A stretch of DNA of 40,172 nt, from contig NZ_BNCJ01000026.1 in NCBI RefSeq assembly GCF_014656415.1, positions 1-40,172 of the forward strand. The letters run 5' to 3'. The notes under the pieces were generated by a model. The model searched no databases and was not told where the DNA came from. It saw only the letters and a program-made list of their open reading frames with translations. Source of the stretch: Seohaeicola zhoushanensis. Lineage in GTDB: Bacteria; Pseudomonadota; Alphaproteobacteria; Rhodobacterales; Rhodobacteraceae. Within the stretch, counting starts at the first letter, position 1, and each line of letters starts with the position of its first letter. Shown here piece by piece: positions 7,677-16,411 of the stretch. The position numbers and the translations under genes are program-made.

Positions 7677-8633
7677 TCAGTTGGCGCTGGCTTTTTCGAG
7701 CAGCTCGGCGGCGTTATCGAGCAGGGTCTTCATCTTGGTGTCGAGCGCCTCGCCGGTGATGACATCCGCTCCGCCGAAGCCCTTGGCGACAAGGGCGTGG
7801 GCCTCGGTCGCGGGGTCGTTCAGCACGTCGTTGATGGCGGCGCCGAGGGCTTCGCGCGCGGCCGGGTCGAGATTGCCCGGGGCGATGAACATGAAGTAGC
7901 CGTCGAGGTAGAAAGTGCTGCCGAGATCGGTGATCGTCGGCGCATCGGGCGAATCCTTCAGCTTGGCCGGGATGCCGCTTGCGATATTGACCATTTCACC
8001 CTGCTGTACCGCCTTGGATTGCGCCCCGGCGACCCAGCCGATGTCGATGTCGCCGCCGCGCAGGCCGTTCATGACGCCCGCGCCACCCTTCACCGGCACG
8101 ATGTTGAAGTCGATCCCGGCGGACTTGCCGAACAGGTAGGCGACATCGGCCTGCCGGTCGGAGGCGATGCCGAAGCGGATCGGGGTTCCGGCCTTGGCGG
8201 CCTCGGCCACCCTGTCCCAGCTGTTGAAGGCGCCGTCGGCCATGGCGACGAGGCCCAGCTCGAAGCTGGCCGTGGTGGCAAGCGGCGTGAACTTGTCGAG
8301 CTGCAGGTTCGGGTCGCCGGCGGCCAGGGCGCTGTAGGTCAGCGATTCGGAGACCACCATGCCGATCGCGGTGCCATCGGCGGGCGCCTTGGCCAGTTCT
8401 GCGGCAAGGCTCAGGCCGCTGTTGCCGGTCACCTGCTGCGGCAGGATCTTCCAGCCGTATTTCGCTTCGATTCCCTGTGCAATCAGGCGGGCCTGGGTAT
8501 CGGCGCCACCGCCTGCGGCGAAGCCGATCATCATGGTGATGGGGCCCGGCGGCGCCCAGTCGCCGGCGTTCGACGCGGCAGGTGCAAGGGCAAGGGCGGC
8601 CGCGAGGGCCAGCGGCTTGAGAAAGTTATCCAT
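7677..8633 (-). CDS. tctC: TTT solute-binding protein, TctC/Bug family
   Basis: A 318-residue periplasmic binding protein. I chose the ATG at 8633 because GGAGGAGAC lies just upstream and it gives a clear signal peptide (MDNFLKPLALAAALALAPAA, cleavage near SNA/GD). An upstream in-frame ATG would place the start inside the operator. Family features are PITMMIGFAAGGGADTQAR near the N-terminus and GGAGVMNGLRGGDIDIGW in the middle. Bug-family proteins bind carboxylates through two water-bridged loops. This copy is the first gene of the minus-strand tctCBA operon, read from the divergent promoter region at about 8634-8740. Confidence 0.93.
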   Translation of the reverse strand: MDNFLKPLALAAALALAPAASNAGDWAPPGPITMMIGFAAGGGADTQARLIAQGIEAKYGWKILPQQVTGNSGLSLAAELAKAPADGTAIGMVVSESLTYSALAAGDPNLQLDKFTPLATTASFELGLVAMADGAFNSWDRVAEAAKAGTPIRFGIASDRQADVAYLFGKSAGIDFNIVPVKGGAGVMNGLRGGDIDIGWVAGAQSKAVQQGEMVNIASGIPAKLKDSPDAPTITDLGSTFYLDGYFMFIAPGNLDPAAREALGAAINDVLNDPATEAHALVAKGFGGADVITGEALDTKMKTLLDNAAELLEKASAN

Positions 8634-8676
8634 CGTCTCCTCCCTGATGAATTGCCGGAGAGACTTCTCCAAAAAG

Positions 8677-8711
8677 GTGGACATGTCAACGAAAAAGGTT
8701 GACATGTCCAC
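8677..8711. promoter_or_regulatory. inverted-repeat operator with divergent -35 boxes
   Basis: GTGGACATGTCAAC (8677-8690) and GTTGACATGTCCAC (8698-8711) are perfect inverse copies separated by 7 bp (GAAAAAG). Each arm contains the 8-bp palindrome GACATGTC and, on its outward-reading strand, a TTGACA that would serve as the -35 box: plus strand towards the MarR gene, minus strand towards tctC. A dimeric regulator bound here would block both promoters. The MarR protein encoded 36 bp downstream is the obvious candidate. Clear -10 boxes were not found, so the promoter assignment is less sure than the operator. Confidence 0.72.
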
Positions 8712-8746
8712 ATTTTGAAATGATCCTGAACGGGGAGGACATGCAG

Positions 8747-9247
8747 ATGACTGACGATGTCGAGGATCTCGCGCTTGACGGTGACGGCTTTGACCTGTCG
8801 CTTCTCTTGCCGTTCCAGATCACCCAGCTCAGCACCAAGCTCGCGGCGCAGGCGCGGTTGATCCTCGCGCGGCACGGCGACCTGTCGCTGCCGCAGTGGC
8901 GCATCATCCGGGTGATCGCCACCGGCCTGTCGAACCGGTCGACCTATATCCGCAAGAGTGCCGGCATCGACAAGAGCCAGTTCAGCAAGACGGTCAATGC
9001 CCTTGCCGATGCGGGCTATGTCACGACCGCGCCCTGCGGCGAGGACCAGCGCCAGTTCGAGATCCACCTGACCGGGAAGGCCATCGCCGCCCATGCGCGG
9101 CTGGCCCCCGAGCTGGATGCCCGTCAGCGCCACCTGCTGGCGGCGCTGACGCCGGAGCAGCGCGAGATGATCTTCCCGGCCATCCATGCTCTGGCCCAGG
9201 CGGCCAGCAGCATCGACTTTCTCAAGACACCCGAGTTCGAGGACTGA
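8747..9247 (+). CDS. MarR-family transcriptional regulator
   Basis: A 166-residue winged-helix regulator. The ATG at 8747 is preferred because GGAGG (8734-8738) is then 8 bases upstream; an ATG at 8741 would leave only 2. The MarR core is visible: LPQWRIIRVIATGLSNRSTY, recognition-helix region IDKSQFSKTVNALADAGYV, and wing residues CGEDQRQFEIHLT, followed by a dimerising C-terminal helix. It is the first gene of the plus-strand operon with the sulfatase and oxidase and probably represses both itself and the divergent tct operon through the repeat at 8677-8711. The likely inducer is the transported compound or its breakdown product (inference). Confidence 0.9.
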   Translation: MTDDVEDLALDGDGFDLSLLLPFQITQLSTKLAAQARLILARHGDLSLPQWRIIRVIATGLSNRSTYIRKSAGIDKSQFSKTVNALADAGYVTTAPCGEDQRQFEIHLTGKAIAAHARLAPELDARQRHLLAALTPEQREMIFPAIHALAQAASSIDFLKTPEFED

Positions 9248-9251
9248 CACC

Positions 9252-10685
9252 GTGGCCCGCACGCGAAACCTGCTCATCATCATGTCGGACGAACACCAGT
9301 CGCGCGCGCTCTCCTGCGCGGGCCATCCGCTGGTGAAGACGCCGAACCTCGACAAGCTCGCGGCGCGCGGCGTCCGCTTCACCAACGGTTACACGCCCTC
9401 GCCGATCTGCGTGCCGGCCCGCGCGGCCTTTGCTTCGGGGCGCTACGTTCACGACATCCGCCTATGGGACAACGCGATGCCCTATACCGGCAAGCCGCGC
9501 GGCTGGGGTCATGCGTTGCAGGATAGGGGCGTCCGGGTCGAATCGATCGGCAAGCTGCACTACCGCGATGCCGAGGATCCCGCCGGCTTCGATGTCGAAC
9601 ACATCCCGATGCAGGTGGTCGGCGGGCATGGCATGGTCTGGGGCTCGATCCGCCGCGAGGACGAGAGGGTGCGCAAGGAGGGCCGGATGCTGGGCCCCTA
9701 CATCGGCCCGGGCGAGAGCAACTACACGCGCTACGACACAGCCGTGGTCAACCGCGCCATCGATTGGTTCGACGACGCGGCGGGCCGGCCGCAGCAGCCC
9801 TGGTGCCTCTACGTCGGCCTGGTGGCGCCGCACTTCCCGCTGATCGTGCCGCAGGAATACCTCGACCTCTACCCGGTCGACAGCCTGCCCCCGTTCAAGC
9901 TGCACACGCTCGACGGTTTCGTGAACCACCCCTGGGTGCAGAAGCAGAACTTTGCCCTGACCGGCGACGAGGGCTTCAAGGACGACGCCGAGCGCCGGAT
10001 GGCAGCGGCCTGCTATTTCGCGCTCTGCAGCTTCCTGGACGACAACATCGGCAAGCTGGTGGCGGCGCTCGAGGCGAACGGGCAGCTGGAAGATACCACG
10101 ATCATCTACACCTCGGACCACGGCGACAACGTCGGGGCGCGCGGACTCTGGGGCAAGTCGAACATGTACGAGGAATCGGTCGCCGTGCCGCTGATCCTGG
10201 CCGAGCCGGGCGCGACCGCCGGGATCTGCGCCACACCGGTCAGCCTGCTCGACGTGTCGCAGACCATCATCGACCATTTCGGCGCCACGCTGGAAGGCGA
10301 ACGGCCGGGCCGGTCGCTCTATGACATCGCTGCCGCGCCGGAGCAGCCGGACCGGGTGATCTTCAGCGAGTATCACGCGGTTGGCGCGGTCTCGGCGGCC
10401 TACATGCTGCGCAAGGGTGACTGGAAGCTGATCCACTACCACAACTTCCGGCCCGAACTCTTCAACCTTGCCGAGGACCCGGAGGAGACCACCAACCGGG
10501 CCGAGGACCCCGCCTGCGCGCTGGTGCTGGCCGAGCTTGAGAACGAGCTGCGCAAGATCTGCGACCCGGCGGCAATGAACGATCTCGCCTTCGCCGACCA
10601 GGACGCGATGATCGAGGGCTATGGCGGCCGCGAGGTCGCGATGAACATGGGTGCGCCGGCGGCGACGCCGCCACCCGAAACCTGA
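9252..10685 (+). CDS. type I (formylglycine) sulfatase, cytoplasmic
   Basis: A 477-residue sulfatase of the alkaline-phosphatase superfamily. The GTG at 9252 lies 4 bp after the MarR stop and gives a normal start before LLIIMSDEHQ, where D13 is the first metal ligand. The sulfatase signature is S-P-I-C53-V-P-A-R; C53 is the residue converted to formylglycine in this family. GKLHYRD and TSDHG (D289, H290) supply further active-site residues. The C-terminal part (RKGDWKLIHY, ELFNLAEDPEE) is typical. There is no signal peptide, so it acts in the cytoplasm on an imported sulfate ester. Similar proteins include choline-sulfatase-like enzymes and phosphonate monoester hydrolases, so the exact ester is open. 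Maturation needs a formylglycine-generating enzyme that is not in this window. Confidence 0.92.
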   Translation: MARTRNLLIIMSDEHQSRALSCAGHPLVKTPNLDKLAARGVRFTNGYTPSPICVPARAAFASGRYVHDIRLWDNAMPYTGKPRGWGHALQDRGVRVESIGKLHYRDAEDPAGFDVEHIPMQVVGGHGMVWGSIRREDERVRKEGRMLGPYIGPGESNYTRYDTAVVNRAIDWFDDAAGRPQQPWCLYVGLVAPHFPLIVPQEYLDLYPVDSLPPFKLHTLDGFVNHPWVQKQNFALTGDEGFKDDAERRMAAACYFALCSFLDDNIGKLVAALEANGQLEDTTIIYTSDHGDNVGARGLWGKSNMYEESVAVPLILAEPGATAGICATPVSLLDVSQTIIDHFGATLEGERPGRSLYDIAAAPEQPDRVIFSEYHAVGAVSAAYMLRKGDWKLIHYHNFRPELFNLAEDPEETTNRAEDPACALVLAELENELRKICDPAAMNDLAFADQDAMIEGYGGREVAMNMGAPAATPPPET

Positions 10686-10695
10686 GGATGACACC

Positions 10696-12081
10696 ATGAA
10701 CAAGACGGTTCGCGCCGCCCCCCTGGCGGCGCTCGAAGAATTGCGTGCGCTGCTGGGGGATCGCCTGTCCACCGGCGCTTCGATCCTCGACGAGCATGGC
10801 CGCGACGAGGCCTATACGCCGCCGCAGCGCCCGGATGCGGTGGCCTTCCCCGAAAACACCGCCGAGGTCTCGGCCATCGTGAAGATCTGTGCCCGGCACG
10901 GTCTCCCGGTGATCCCCTACGGCACCGGAACCTCGCTCGAAGGGCAGGTGGTGCCGGTGGCCGGGGGGCTGAGCCTCGACATGAGCCGGATGAACCGGGT
11001 CATCGAGGTGCACGAGAAGGATCTCGACGCCGTGGTGCAGCCCGGTGTCACGCGTACCCGGCTGAACGACGAACTGCGCGCGACGGGGTTGATGTTCACC
11101 GTCGATCCCGGTGCCGACGCCAGCATGGGCGGGATGGCCTCGACCCGCGCCTCAGGCACCAATACCGTCCGTTATGGCACGATCCGCGAGAACGTGCTGG
11201 CGCTGGAAGTCGTGCTGCCGGATGGCGAGATCATCCGCACCGGCAGCCGGGCCCGTAAATCGGCCTCGGGCTATGATCTCACCCACCTGTTCATTGGGGC
11301 CGAGGGTACGCTGGGGGTCATCACCGAGCTGACGGTCAAGCTGCACGGCCTGCCGGAAAGCACCCTGGCCGCAACCTGCGCCTTCGAGACGGTGGACGAT
11401 GCGGTGGAAACGGTGATCCAGGCGATCCAGTGTGGACTGCCGATGGCGCGGATCGAGCTGTTGGATGAGGTCCAGATGCGCGGCATGAACCTGCTGCACG
11501 CCGACCTGGGCCTGGCCGAACTGCCGCATCTGTTCCTCGAATTCCACGGCAGCGAGGCCGGGGTGCAGGAGCAAGTCGCGACCTTCCGCGAGATCGCCGA
11601 GGCCTTCGGGGTGCGCAACTTCGATTTCGCGACCCGGATGGAAGACCGCAACCGCCTCTGGGCCGCGCGACACCAGGCCTATTACGCCGCCAAGGCGCTG
11701 AAGCCGGGATCGAGCGGCGTGGTCACCGACTGCTGCGTGCCGATCTCGGAACTGGCGCGCTGCATCGGGCGGACCAAGCAGGCAATCGCGATGTCGGGCC
11801 TCGTCGCACCGCTGGTCGGGCATGTCGGCGACGGCAACTTTCACCTCGTGATCCTGGTCGATCCGGATGACGAGGCCGAGATGACACGGGCGCGCGAACT
11901 GGCCTCGTCGATCAACCGCATCGCCTTGTCGCTGGGCGGGACGGTTACTGGCGAGCACGGCGTCGGCACCGGCAAGAAGAAATACATGCCGGCCGAACAT
12001 GGCGCGGCCTACAGTCTGATGGCCTGTCTCAAGGCGGCGGTCGACCCGTTGAACGTGATGAACCCGGGGAAGCTGGTCTAG
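10696..12081 (+). CDS. FAD-linked 2-hydroxyacid oxidase/dehydrogenase (GlcD / D-lactate dehydrogenase type)
   Basis: A 461-residue flavoprotein. The ATG at 10696 has GAGG (10684-10687), overlapping the sulfatase stop, as its ribosome site. The N-terminal FAD_binding_4 (PCMH) domain shows VIPYGTGTSLEGQ, GGLSLDMSRM, DPGADASMGGMASTRASGT and SGYDLTHLFIGAEGTLG. The C-terminal FAD-oxidase domain has GHVGDGNFHL and TGEHGVGTGKKKYM, which contribute metal and substrate ligands in this family. Such enzymes oxidise D-lactate, glycolate or other 2-hydroxyacids to 2-oxoacids and pass electrons to cytochrome or quinone. Ten bases separate it from the sulfatase, so the two act in sequence: desulfation, then oxidation of the freed hydroxyl (inference). 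Confidence 0.92.
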   Translation: MNKTVRAAPLAALEELRALLGDRLSTGASILDEHGRDEAYTPPQRPDAVAFPENTAEVSAIVKICARHGLPVIPYGTGTSLEGQVVPVAGGLSLDMSRMNRVIEVHEKDLDAVVQPGVTRTRLNDELRATGLMFTVDPGADASMGGMASTRASGTNTVRYGTIRENVLALEVVLPDGEIIRTGSRARKSASGYDLTHLFIGAEGTLGVITELTVKLHGLPESTLAATCAFETVDDAVETVIQAIQCGLPMARIELLDEVQMRGMNLLHADLGLAELPHLFLEFHGSEAGVQEQVATFREIAEAFGVRNFDFATRMEDRNRLWAARHQAYYAAKALKPGSSGVVTDCCVPISELARCIGRTKQAIAMSGLVAPLVGHVGDGNFHLVILVDPDDEAEMTRARELASSINRIALSLGGTVTGEHGVGTGKKKYMPAEHGAAYSLMACLKAAVDPLNVMNPGKLV

Positions 12082-12137
12082 ATCGGTTCAGGATGTCGTC
12101 ATACCAAGAACTTGCAGCTGTCCTTATCCGCCCATCA

Positions 12138-12435
12138 GGCAGTGTCAGAGGAACTTGGCTTGAGGCGGAGCGGCTGATCGCCAAGTAGCTTGCCGCTGTC
12201 TGAAACGCAGGGTGGAGAACTCACACCAATCATTGTGACCAAGCGAGCGGGCGATGCTCCGCATCCATCCATGCTTCGGTCCACAACCTTTTCAACCAGG
12301 AACGCAGCCTCACCTCACGAACCGGTTTCAAGGCAAGCCGCGCCGCCGCTCTCGCGAGTGGCGCGGTCTCTGCGCTGAAGTGGGACGCCGGCCTCCCGCG
12401 ATGCGGAGACTGGGTCGCATTCGTCTGCCAGCACC
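12138..12435 (+). mobile_element. internally deleted IS6-family element (298 bp)
   Basis: The left end GGCAGTGTCAGAGGAA (12138-12153) and following GAACTTGGCTTGAGGC match the left end of the IS6 remnant at 31825. The right end TTCGTCTGCCAGCACC (12420-12435) is its imperfect inverted partner. Between about 12200 and 12410 lies the transposase 3' coding region, similar to 5180-5410 but missing about 32 bp and carrying stops and frameshifts. Most of the transposase gene has been deleted. No 8-bp target duplication is visible at the ends. The flanking gaps 12082-12137 and 12436-12649 contain no gene I can recognise. Confidence 0.75.
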
Positions 12436-12649
12436 GAAACACTGATCGACAGGGCAATCGGCGCGATTTGTCCGCCGGAGCTGCAGGTCCAGCCCACGAA
12501 ACTCGAAATCGTGTTCCGGGAAAATCGTCCTTGGGGTCAGGATGAACCGCCCCACCTGCGAACCTGTTGGCCGCGTGCCTCAGGCCCCTCGGCCATCTGT
12601 CTTGCCGCTGGTCTCCTCTTCCCGCTTTGACGATCGATGAGCCTGAAGC

Positions 12650-13852
12650 CTAGATCGCTCTGGCCTCGCGGAAGCGGACAAGATCCAGGTCATTGAAACC
12701 GGCAACACGCAGGACTGCCTCGGTATCCGCGCCAAGCTGAGGTGGGGGAGACTTCGGAGGGTTTGATGAACCATCGGCCTTGAAGCCCATGGCCGGAACC
12801 ATCACGGGCGCGTCATGTCCCTCGACATGTATCGCCCCCGTCAAACCGCGCGCGGCAATCTGGGGTTCGGCCAGGATTTCGTCCAACCCGCGCACGCGCC
12901 CTGCCGGAACCTGGACGCAGGAGAGGATCTCCTCCCATTCGGTCGCGGAGCGGTTCTTGAAGGTTTCGATTAGTGTTTCGCGCAGCGCCGGAAAGTTGCT
13001 CTTGCGGATCTCGGGATCGCTCCAGCGCGGATCGGACAGGATATCGGACCGGCCGATGGCCGGGCACAGACGGCGGAACTGTGACTCGTTGTTCGCCGCC
13101 AGCATCAGCACCCCGTCCGAGGTCTGGAAAGCGCCTGAGGATGGGCTCTGACTCCATGCCTCATTGCCGGTCTGCACCGGCTTCCAGTCCGACGAAAGCA
13201 CGTTGGTCACCAGCGATGCCATCAGCATCAGGGCGGTATCGAGCATCGCAACATCGATCCGCACCGCCTGTCCCGTGCGCCTCACCTCCATGATCGCGCC
13301 CAGGGTGGCCATCGCGGCGTTCATCCCCGTTGCGTAGTCGACGTAAGGAGAGCCGACCTTGGTCGGTCCTGCCCCCGGGGCGCCGGTGGTCAACATGATG
13401 CCGCACATGCCTTGAATGACGTGGTCATAGGCCGGTCGCGGACTCATCGGGCCATCCTGTCCGAAGGCCGAGATCGAGACGTAGGCAAGCTTCGGGTTCA
13501 CTGCCTTCAAAGCGTCGTAGCCCAGCCCCAGTCGCTCGGCGACGCCCGGTTTGAAATTCTCCAGGAACACGTCGGAGGTGGCGACAAGACGCTTCACGAT
13601 CTCGATGCCCTCGGGGGTCTTCAGGTCGACCGCCACGCTCTTCTTGTCTGCGTTCTGGACCAGGTAGGACAGGCCCATCCGCTGTTCCGTCAATTTGGGT
13701 ATACCCTGGCCGATCCGCGTCCAGTCGCCTTCGCCCGGCTTCTCGATCTTCAGAACCTCGGCCCCCATGAGCGCGAGCAGGTAGGTGGCGTAGGGTCCGG
13801 CAAGAACCTGGCTCAGGTCAACAACGCGCACGCCAGCGAGGGGCTGGAACAT
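12650..13852 (-). CDS. CaiB/BaiF family (type III) CoA-transferase
   Basis: A 400-residue family III CoA-transferase. Recognisable blocks are LAGVRVVDLSQVLAGPYATY, MGAEVLKIEKPGEGDWTR, DKKSVAVDLKTPEGIEI, FLENFKPGVAERLGLGYD and SAFGQDGPMSPRPAYDHVIQ. The catalytic aspartate is D172 in VGSPYVDYATGMNAA. The family moves CoA between carboxylates, for example from succinyl-CoA to an incoming acid. It lies 60 bp downstream of tctC in the same direction and is the last gene of the TTT operon, so it probably activates the imported acid. Substrates in such operons include itaconate, mesaconate, citramalate and benzylsuccinate-type acids; nothing here decides between them. Confidence 0.93.
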   Translation of the reverse strand: MFQPLAGVRVVDLSQVLAGPYATYLLALMGAEVLKIEKPGEGDWTRIGQGIPKLTEQRMGLSYLVQNADKKSVAVDLKTPEGIEIVKRLVATSDVFLENFKPGVAERLGLGYDALKAVNPKLAYVSISAFGQDGPMSPRPAYDHVIQGMCGIMLTTGAPGAGPTKVGSPYVDYATGMNAAMATLGAIMEVRRTGQAVRIDVAMLDTALMLMASLVTNVLSSDWKPVQTGNEAWSQSPSSGAFQTSDGVLMLAANNESQFRRLCPAIGRSDILSDPRWSDPEIRKSNFPALRETLIETFKNRSATEWEEILSCVQVPAGRVRGLDEILAEPQIAARGLTGAIHVEGHDAPVMVPAMGFKADGSSNPPKSPPPQLGADTEAVLRVAGFNDLDLVRFREARAI

Positions 13853-13912
13853 CTCAGTTCTCCTTGAATTGGATTTGTCGGGGCGGCCCAGACCGCCCCT
13901 TGCCGGGAAGCC

Positions 13913-14866
13913 TTACTGGGGCTCCACGCCGGCACTCTTGTAGATCTCGCCATTCTTGGCGAAGGTGGCTTCCATCTCGGCCTTGGCAGCGGCTGCATCC
14001 ATGTAAATGATCGGAATGTTCGCGGCCGCGACGATCTTCTGGAAACTCTCGTCGGTCTCACATTTGGCTAGCGCCGCCGAAAGCTTGGCCATGATCGCCG
14101 GATCCGTTCCCTTTGGCGCCATGATCCCGGCGCGCGTGTCCATCGCGAGCGAATAGCCGAAGTCGTCGATCGACTTGACCTCCGGGGCGTTCGAGTGGCG
14201 GAACGTGGTGAGCGTCGCCAGCATCTTGATCTGGTCCGGGTATTTGGCGTGAATGCCGCCGGAGAGCGCCATCACGACCTGGTGGCCCAGGATCGCATTG
14301 ATCATCTCGCCGCCCGAGTTCAGCGGCACGATATTCGCCTTCAGATCGTTCTTCTTGGCGATTTCGTTCATGTACATCCGCGCCTCGGGGCTGAGCGCGC
14401 CATAGGCGAAGTTGGGATTCTCCTTGGCCCAGGCGACGAACTCGGCGAGGTCGTTGTAAGGCGCGTCGGCCGGAGCGACGAGGCCGCCCTGATAGGCGGT
14501 GATGAAGCCGCCCCATTCGAAATCATCGGGTTTGAAGTCTACCCGCTTCATGAGGAAGGGCGCTGAATTCACGACGCTGTTCGCGTGGAACATGATCGTG
14601 TAACCGTCATTCGGGCTCTCCTGAAGCTTCTTCGCCGACACGACCCCGCCGGCACCCGGCACGTTGACGACGTTGATCGGCTGTCCCAGTTCCTGACTGA
14701 GCACCTGCGCCGCGCCGCGGGCAACAAGGTCGGTCTGACCCCCGGCATTGTATCCGACAAGCATGGTGATCGGCTTGTTCGGATAATCCTGGGCTAGGGC
14801 TGGCAATGCGGCGAGCCCCGTCGCGGCAACGGCCAAGGCCAATAAGGCGCGTCTCTTCAGTGTCAT
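13913..14866 (-). CDS. tctC: TTT solute-binding protein, TctC/Bug family
   Basis: A 317-residue periplasmic binding protein with a signal peptide (MTLKRRALLALAVAATGLAA, cleavage after ALA, before QDYP). Bug-family features are PITMLVGYNAGGQTD, NVVNVPGAGGVV, GYTIMFHANSVVN and LNSGGEMINAILGHQVV. Its ATG overlaps the tctA stop in TAATG (14864-14868), so the two are translationally coupled. The operon order is tctB-tctA-tctC-CoA transferase, unlike the first TTT cluster (tctC first). The two binding proteins are only distantly similar, which implies different substrates. Confidence 0.94.
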   Translation of the reverse strand: MTLKRRALLALAVAATGLAALPALAQDYPNKPITMLVGYNAGGQTDLVARGAAQVLSQELGQPINVVNVPGAGGVVSAKKLQESPNDGYTIMFHANSVVNSAPFLMKRVDFKPDDFEWGGFITAYQGGLVAPADAPYNDLAEFVAWAKENPNFAYGALSPEARMYMNEIAKKNDLKANIVPLNSGGEMINAILGHQVVMALSGGIHAKYPDQIKMLATLTTFRHSNAPEVKSIDDFGYSLAMDTRAGIMAPKGTDPAIMAKLSAALAKCETDESFQKIVAAANIPIIYMDAAAAKAEMEATFAKNGEIYKSAGVEPQ

Positions 14867-16404
14867 TAGATCTCTCCTCCCTGGTTCAGACTTTTGGTGG
14901 TCGCAACCCCCGGTGCTTCGGGCTGGTTCCTACGCGAGCGTGCCATGAGCACGAGCGTGACAAGCGTGATGACGATGAATACGGCGGCGATCGGATGCTG
15001 GAGCAGGCGCGTCGGATCGTGGTTGAGCAGCTGGAGCGACTGACGGAATGTGAGCTCGACCTGTGGACCGATGACGAAACCGATCAGGAAGGTCACGAAG
15101 GAATAGTCGAACTTCTTCGCGAAAAACCCGATCAGGGCGAAGATCAGCATGATGTAGATCGAAAAGAGGCTCGACGTTTCCATATAGGCGCCGACGCAGC
15201 AGAGAAGCAGGACGCCGGGAATGATGAGCCGGATCGGAAAGCGCGCGATCCGGGCAAAGATCGGCTGGCCGAGCGATCCCACGACGAGCATGGCCAGGCT
15301 TGCGCAGAGCATGGAGGCGTAGACTGCCGCGACCATCGTGGGATTTTCCTTGAACATCAGCGGGCCCGGGGTCAGCCCGTGCAGCACGAAAGCCGCGATG
15401 AGTATGGCCGCTATCACGCTGCCGGGGATGCCGAGCGCGAAGAGTGGCACGAGACTGGAAGGGATGACGGCATTGTCGGCGCTTTCGGCCGCTGCGACAC
15501 CCTCGATGCGCCCGGTCCCGAATTCCTCCGGCCGGTCGGCGGCGCGACGGGCCGCCCCGTATGACAGGAAGGACGCGACCGAAGCGCCGAGTCCCGGAAG
15601 GATGCCGATGACGGTGCCGATGAAGGTGCCACGAATGATTGGCATCGCGCAGACCTTCCAGTCCTCCAGCGAGAGGTTGCGGTCCTCGCGTCGGTTCGAC
15701 TTTCCGATTTCGGCCGTCTCCGCGTCGAGTTTGCGGATGTTGCCGGCCTGAACGATCATCTCGGCCACGGCGAGCATCCCGATGGCCATCGGCACAAGCT
15801 TCACACCGTCGTCGAGCTCGAGCATTCCGAACGTGAGCCGGGGAATGAAGGTCTCGATTTCAAGTCCGACGGTGGAAAAGGCAATGCCGAGACAGCCGGC
15901 AATCAGTCCCTTGATGAGCGACTTGCCTGACAGCCCGCCGATGAAGGTCAGCGAAAAGACGAGAATTGCGCAAAGTTCGACCGGCCCTATCAGCAGCGCA
16001 TAGGAGGCAAGCGGCGCCGCCAGTCCGATCAGGACGATGGTCGAGAGCAAGTCACCGATGACAGAGGCGTAAAGCCCCATCTTCAGGGCCTTCCCGGCCT
16101 TCCCCTGCCGGGCCAGCGGATATCCGTCGAGCGCGGTTGGGGCCGAAGACGGTTCGCCCGGCGTGTTCAAGAGGATCGCCGATACCGCTCCACCGGCGGT
16201 AGAGCCCTTGGCGATGCCGATCAGCATCGCGATGGCTGCGACCGGATGAAGATAGAAGGTCAAAGGGATCGACACGGCAACTCCGGTGGCCTTTCCCAGC
16301 CCCGGAAGCACACCCAGGATGTAGCCGACCGTGACGCCGGTCACGATCCAGAACATCGTCGAAAACGTGAAGACTTCGGCAAATCCGCCGATCAGGGCTT
16401 GCAT
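14866..16404 (-). CDS. tctA: TTT transporter large permease, TctA family
   Basis: A 512-residue polytopic permease. The ATG at 16404 (MQALIGGFAEVFTF) is chosen because it follows the tctB stop by 7 bp. Family blocks are VGYILGVLPGLGKATGVAVS, GGAVSAILLNTPGEPSSAPT, FIGTVIGILPGLGASVASFL and LGIPGSVIAAILIAAF. These glycine-rich repeats mark the two homologous halves of TctA. It overlaps tctC by one base. Its paralogue at 5504-7084 is clearly divergent. Confidence 0.94.
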   Translation of the reverse strand: MQALIGGFAEVFTFSTMFWIVTGVTVGYILGVLPGLGKATGVAVSIPLTFYLHPVAAIAMLIGIAKGSTAGGAVSAILLNTPGEPSSAPTALDGYPLARQGKAGKALKMGLYASVIGDLLSTIVLIGLAAPLASYALLIGPVELCAILVFSLTFIGGLSGKSLIKGLIAGCLGIAFSTVGLEIETFIPRLTFGMLELDDGVKLVPMAIGMLAVAEMIVQAGNIRKLDAETAEIGKSNRREDRNLSLEDWKVCAMPIIRGTFIGTVIGILPGLGASVASFLSYGAARRAADRPEEFGTGRIEGVAAAESADNAVIPSSLVPLFALGIPGSVIAAILIAAFVLHGLTPGPLMFKENPTMVAAVYASMLCASLAMLVVGSLGQPIFARIARFPIRLIIPGVLLLCCVGAYMETSSLFSIYIMLIFALIGFFAKKFDYSFVTFLIGFVIGPQVELTFRQSLQLLNHDPTRLLQHPIAAVFIVITLVTLVLMARSRRNQPEAPGVATTKSLNQGGEI

Positions 16405-16411
16405 CACGACC

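Noticed and set aside
12650-12774. Short frames at the 3' end of the CoA-transferase
   Set aside because: They are off-frame shadows of the transferase C-terminus.
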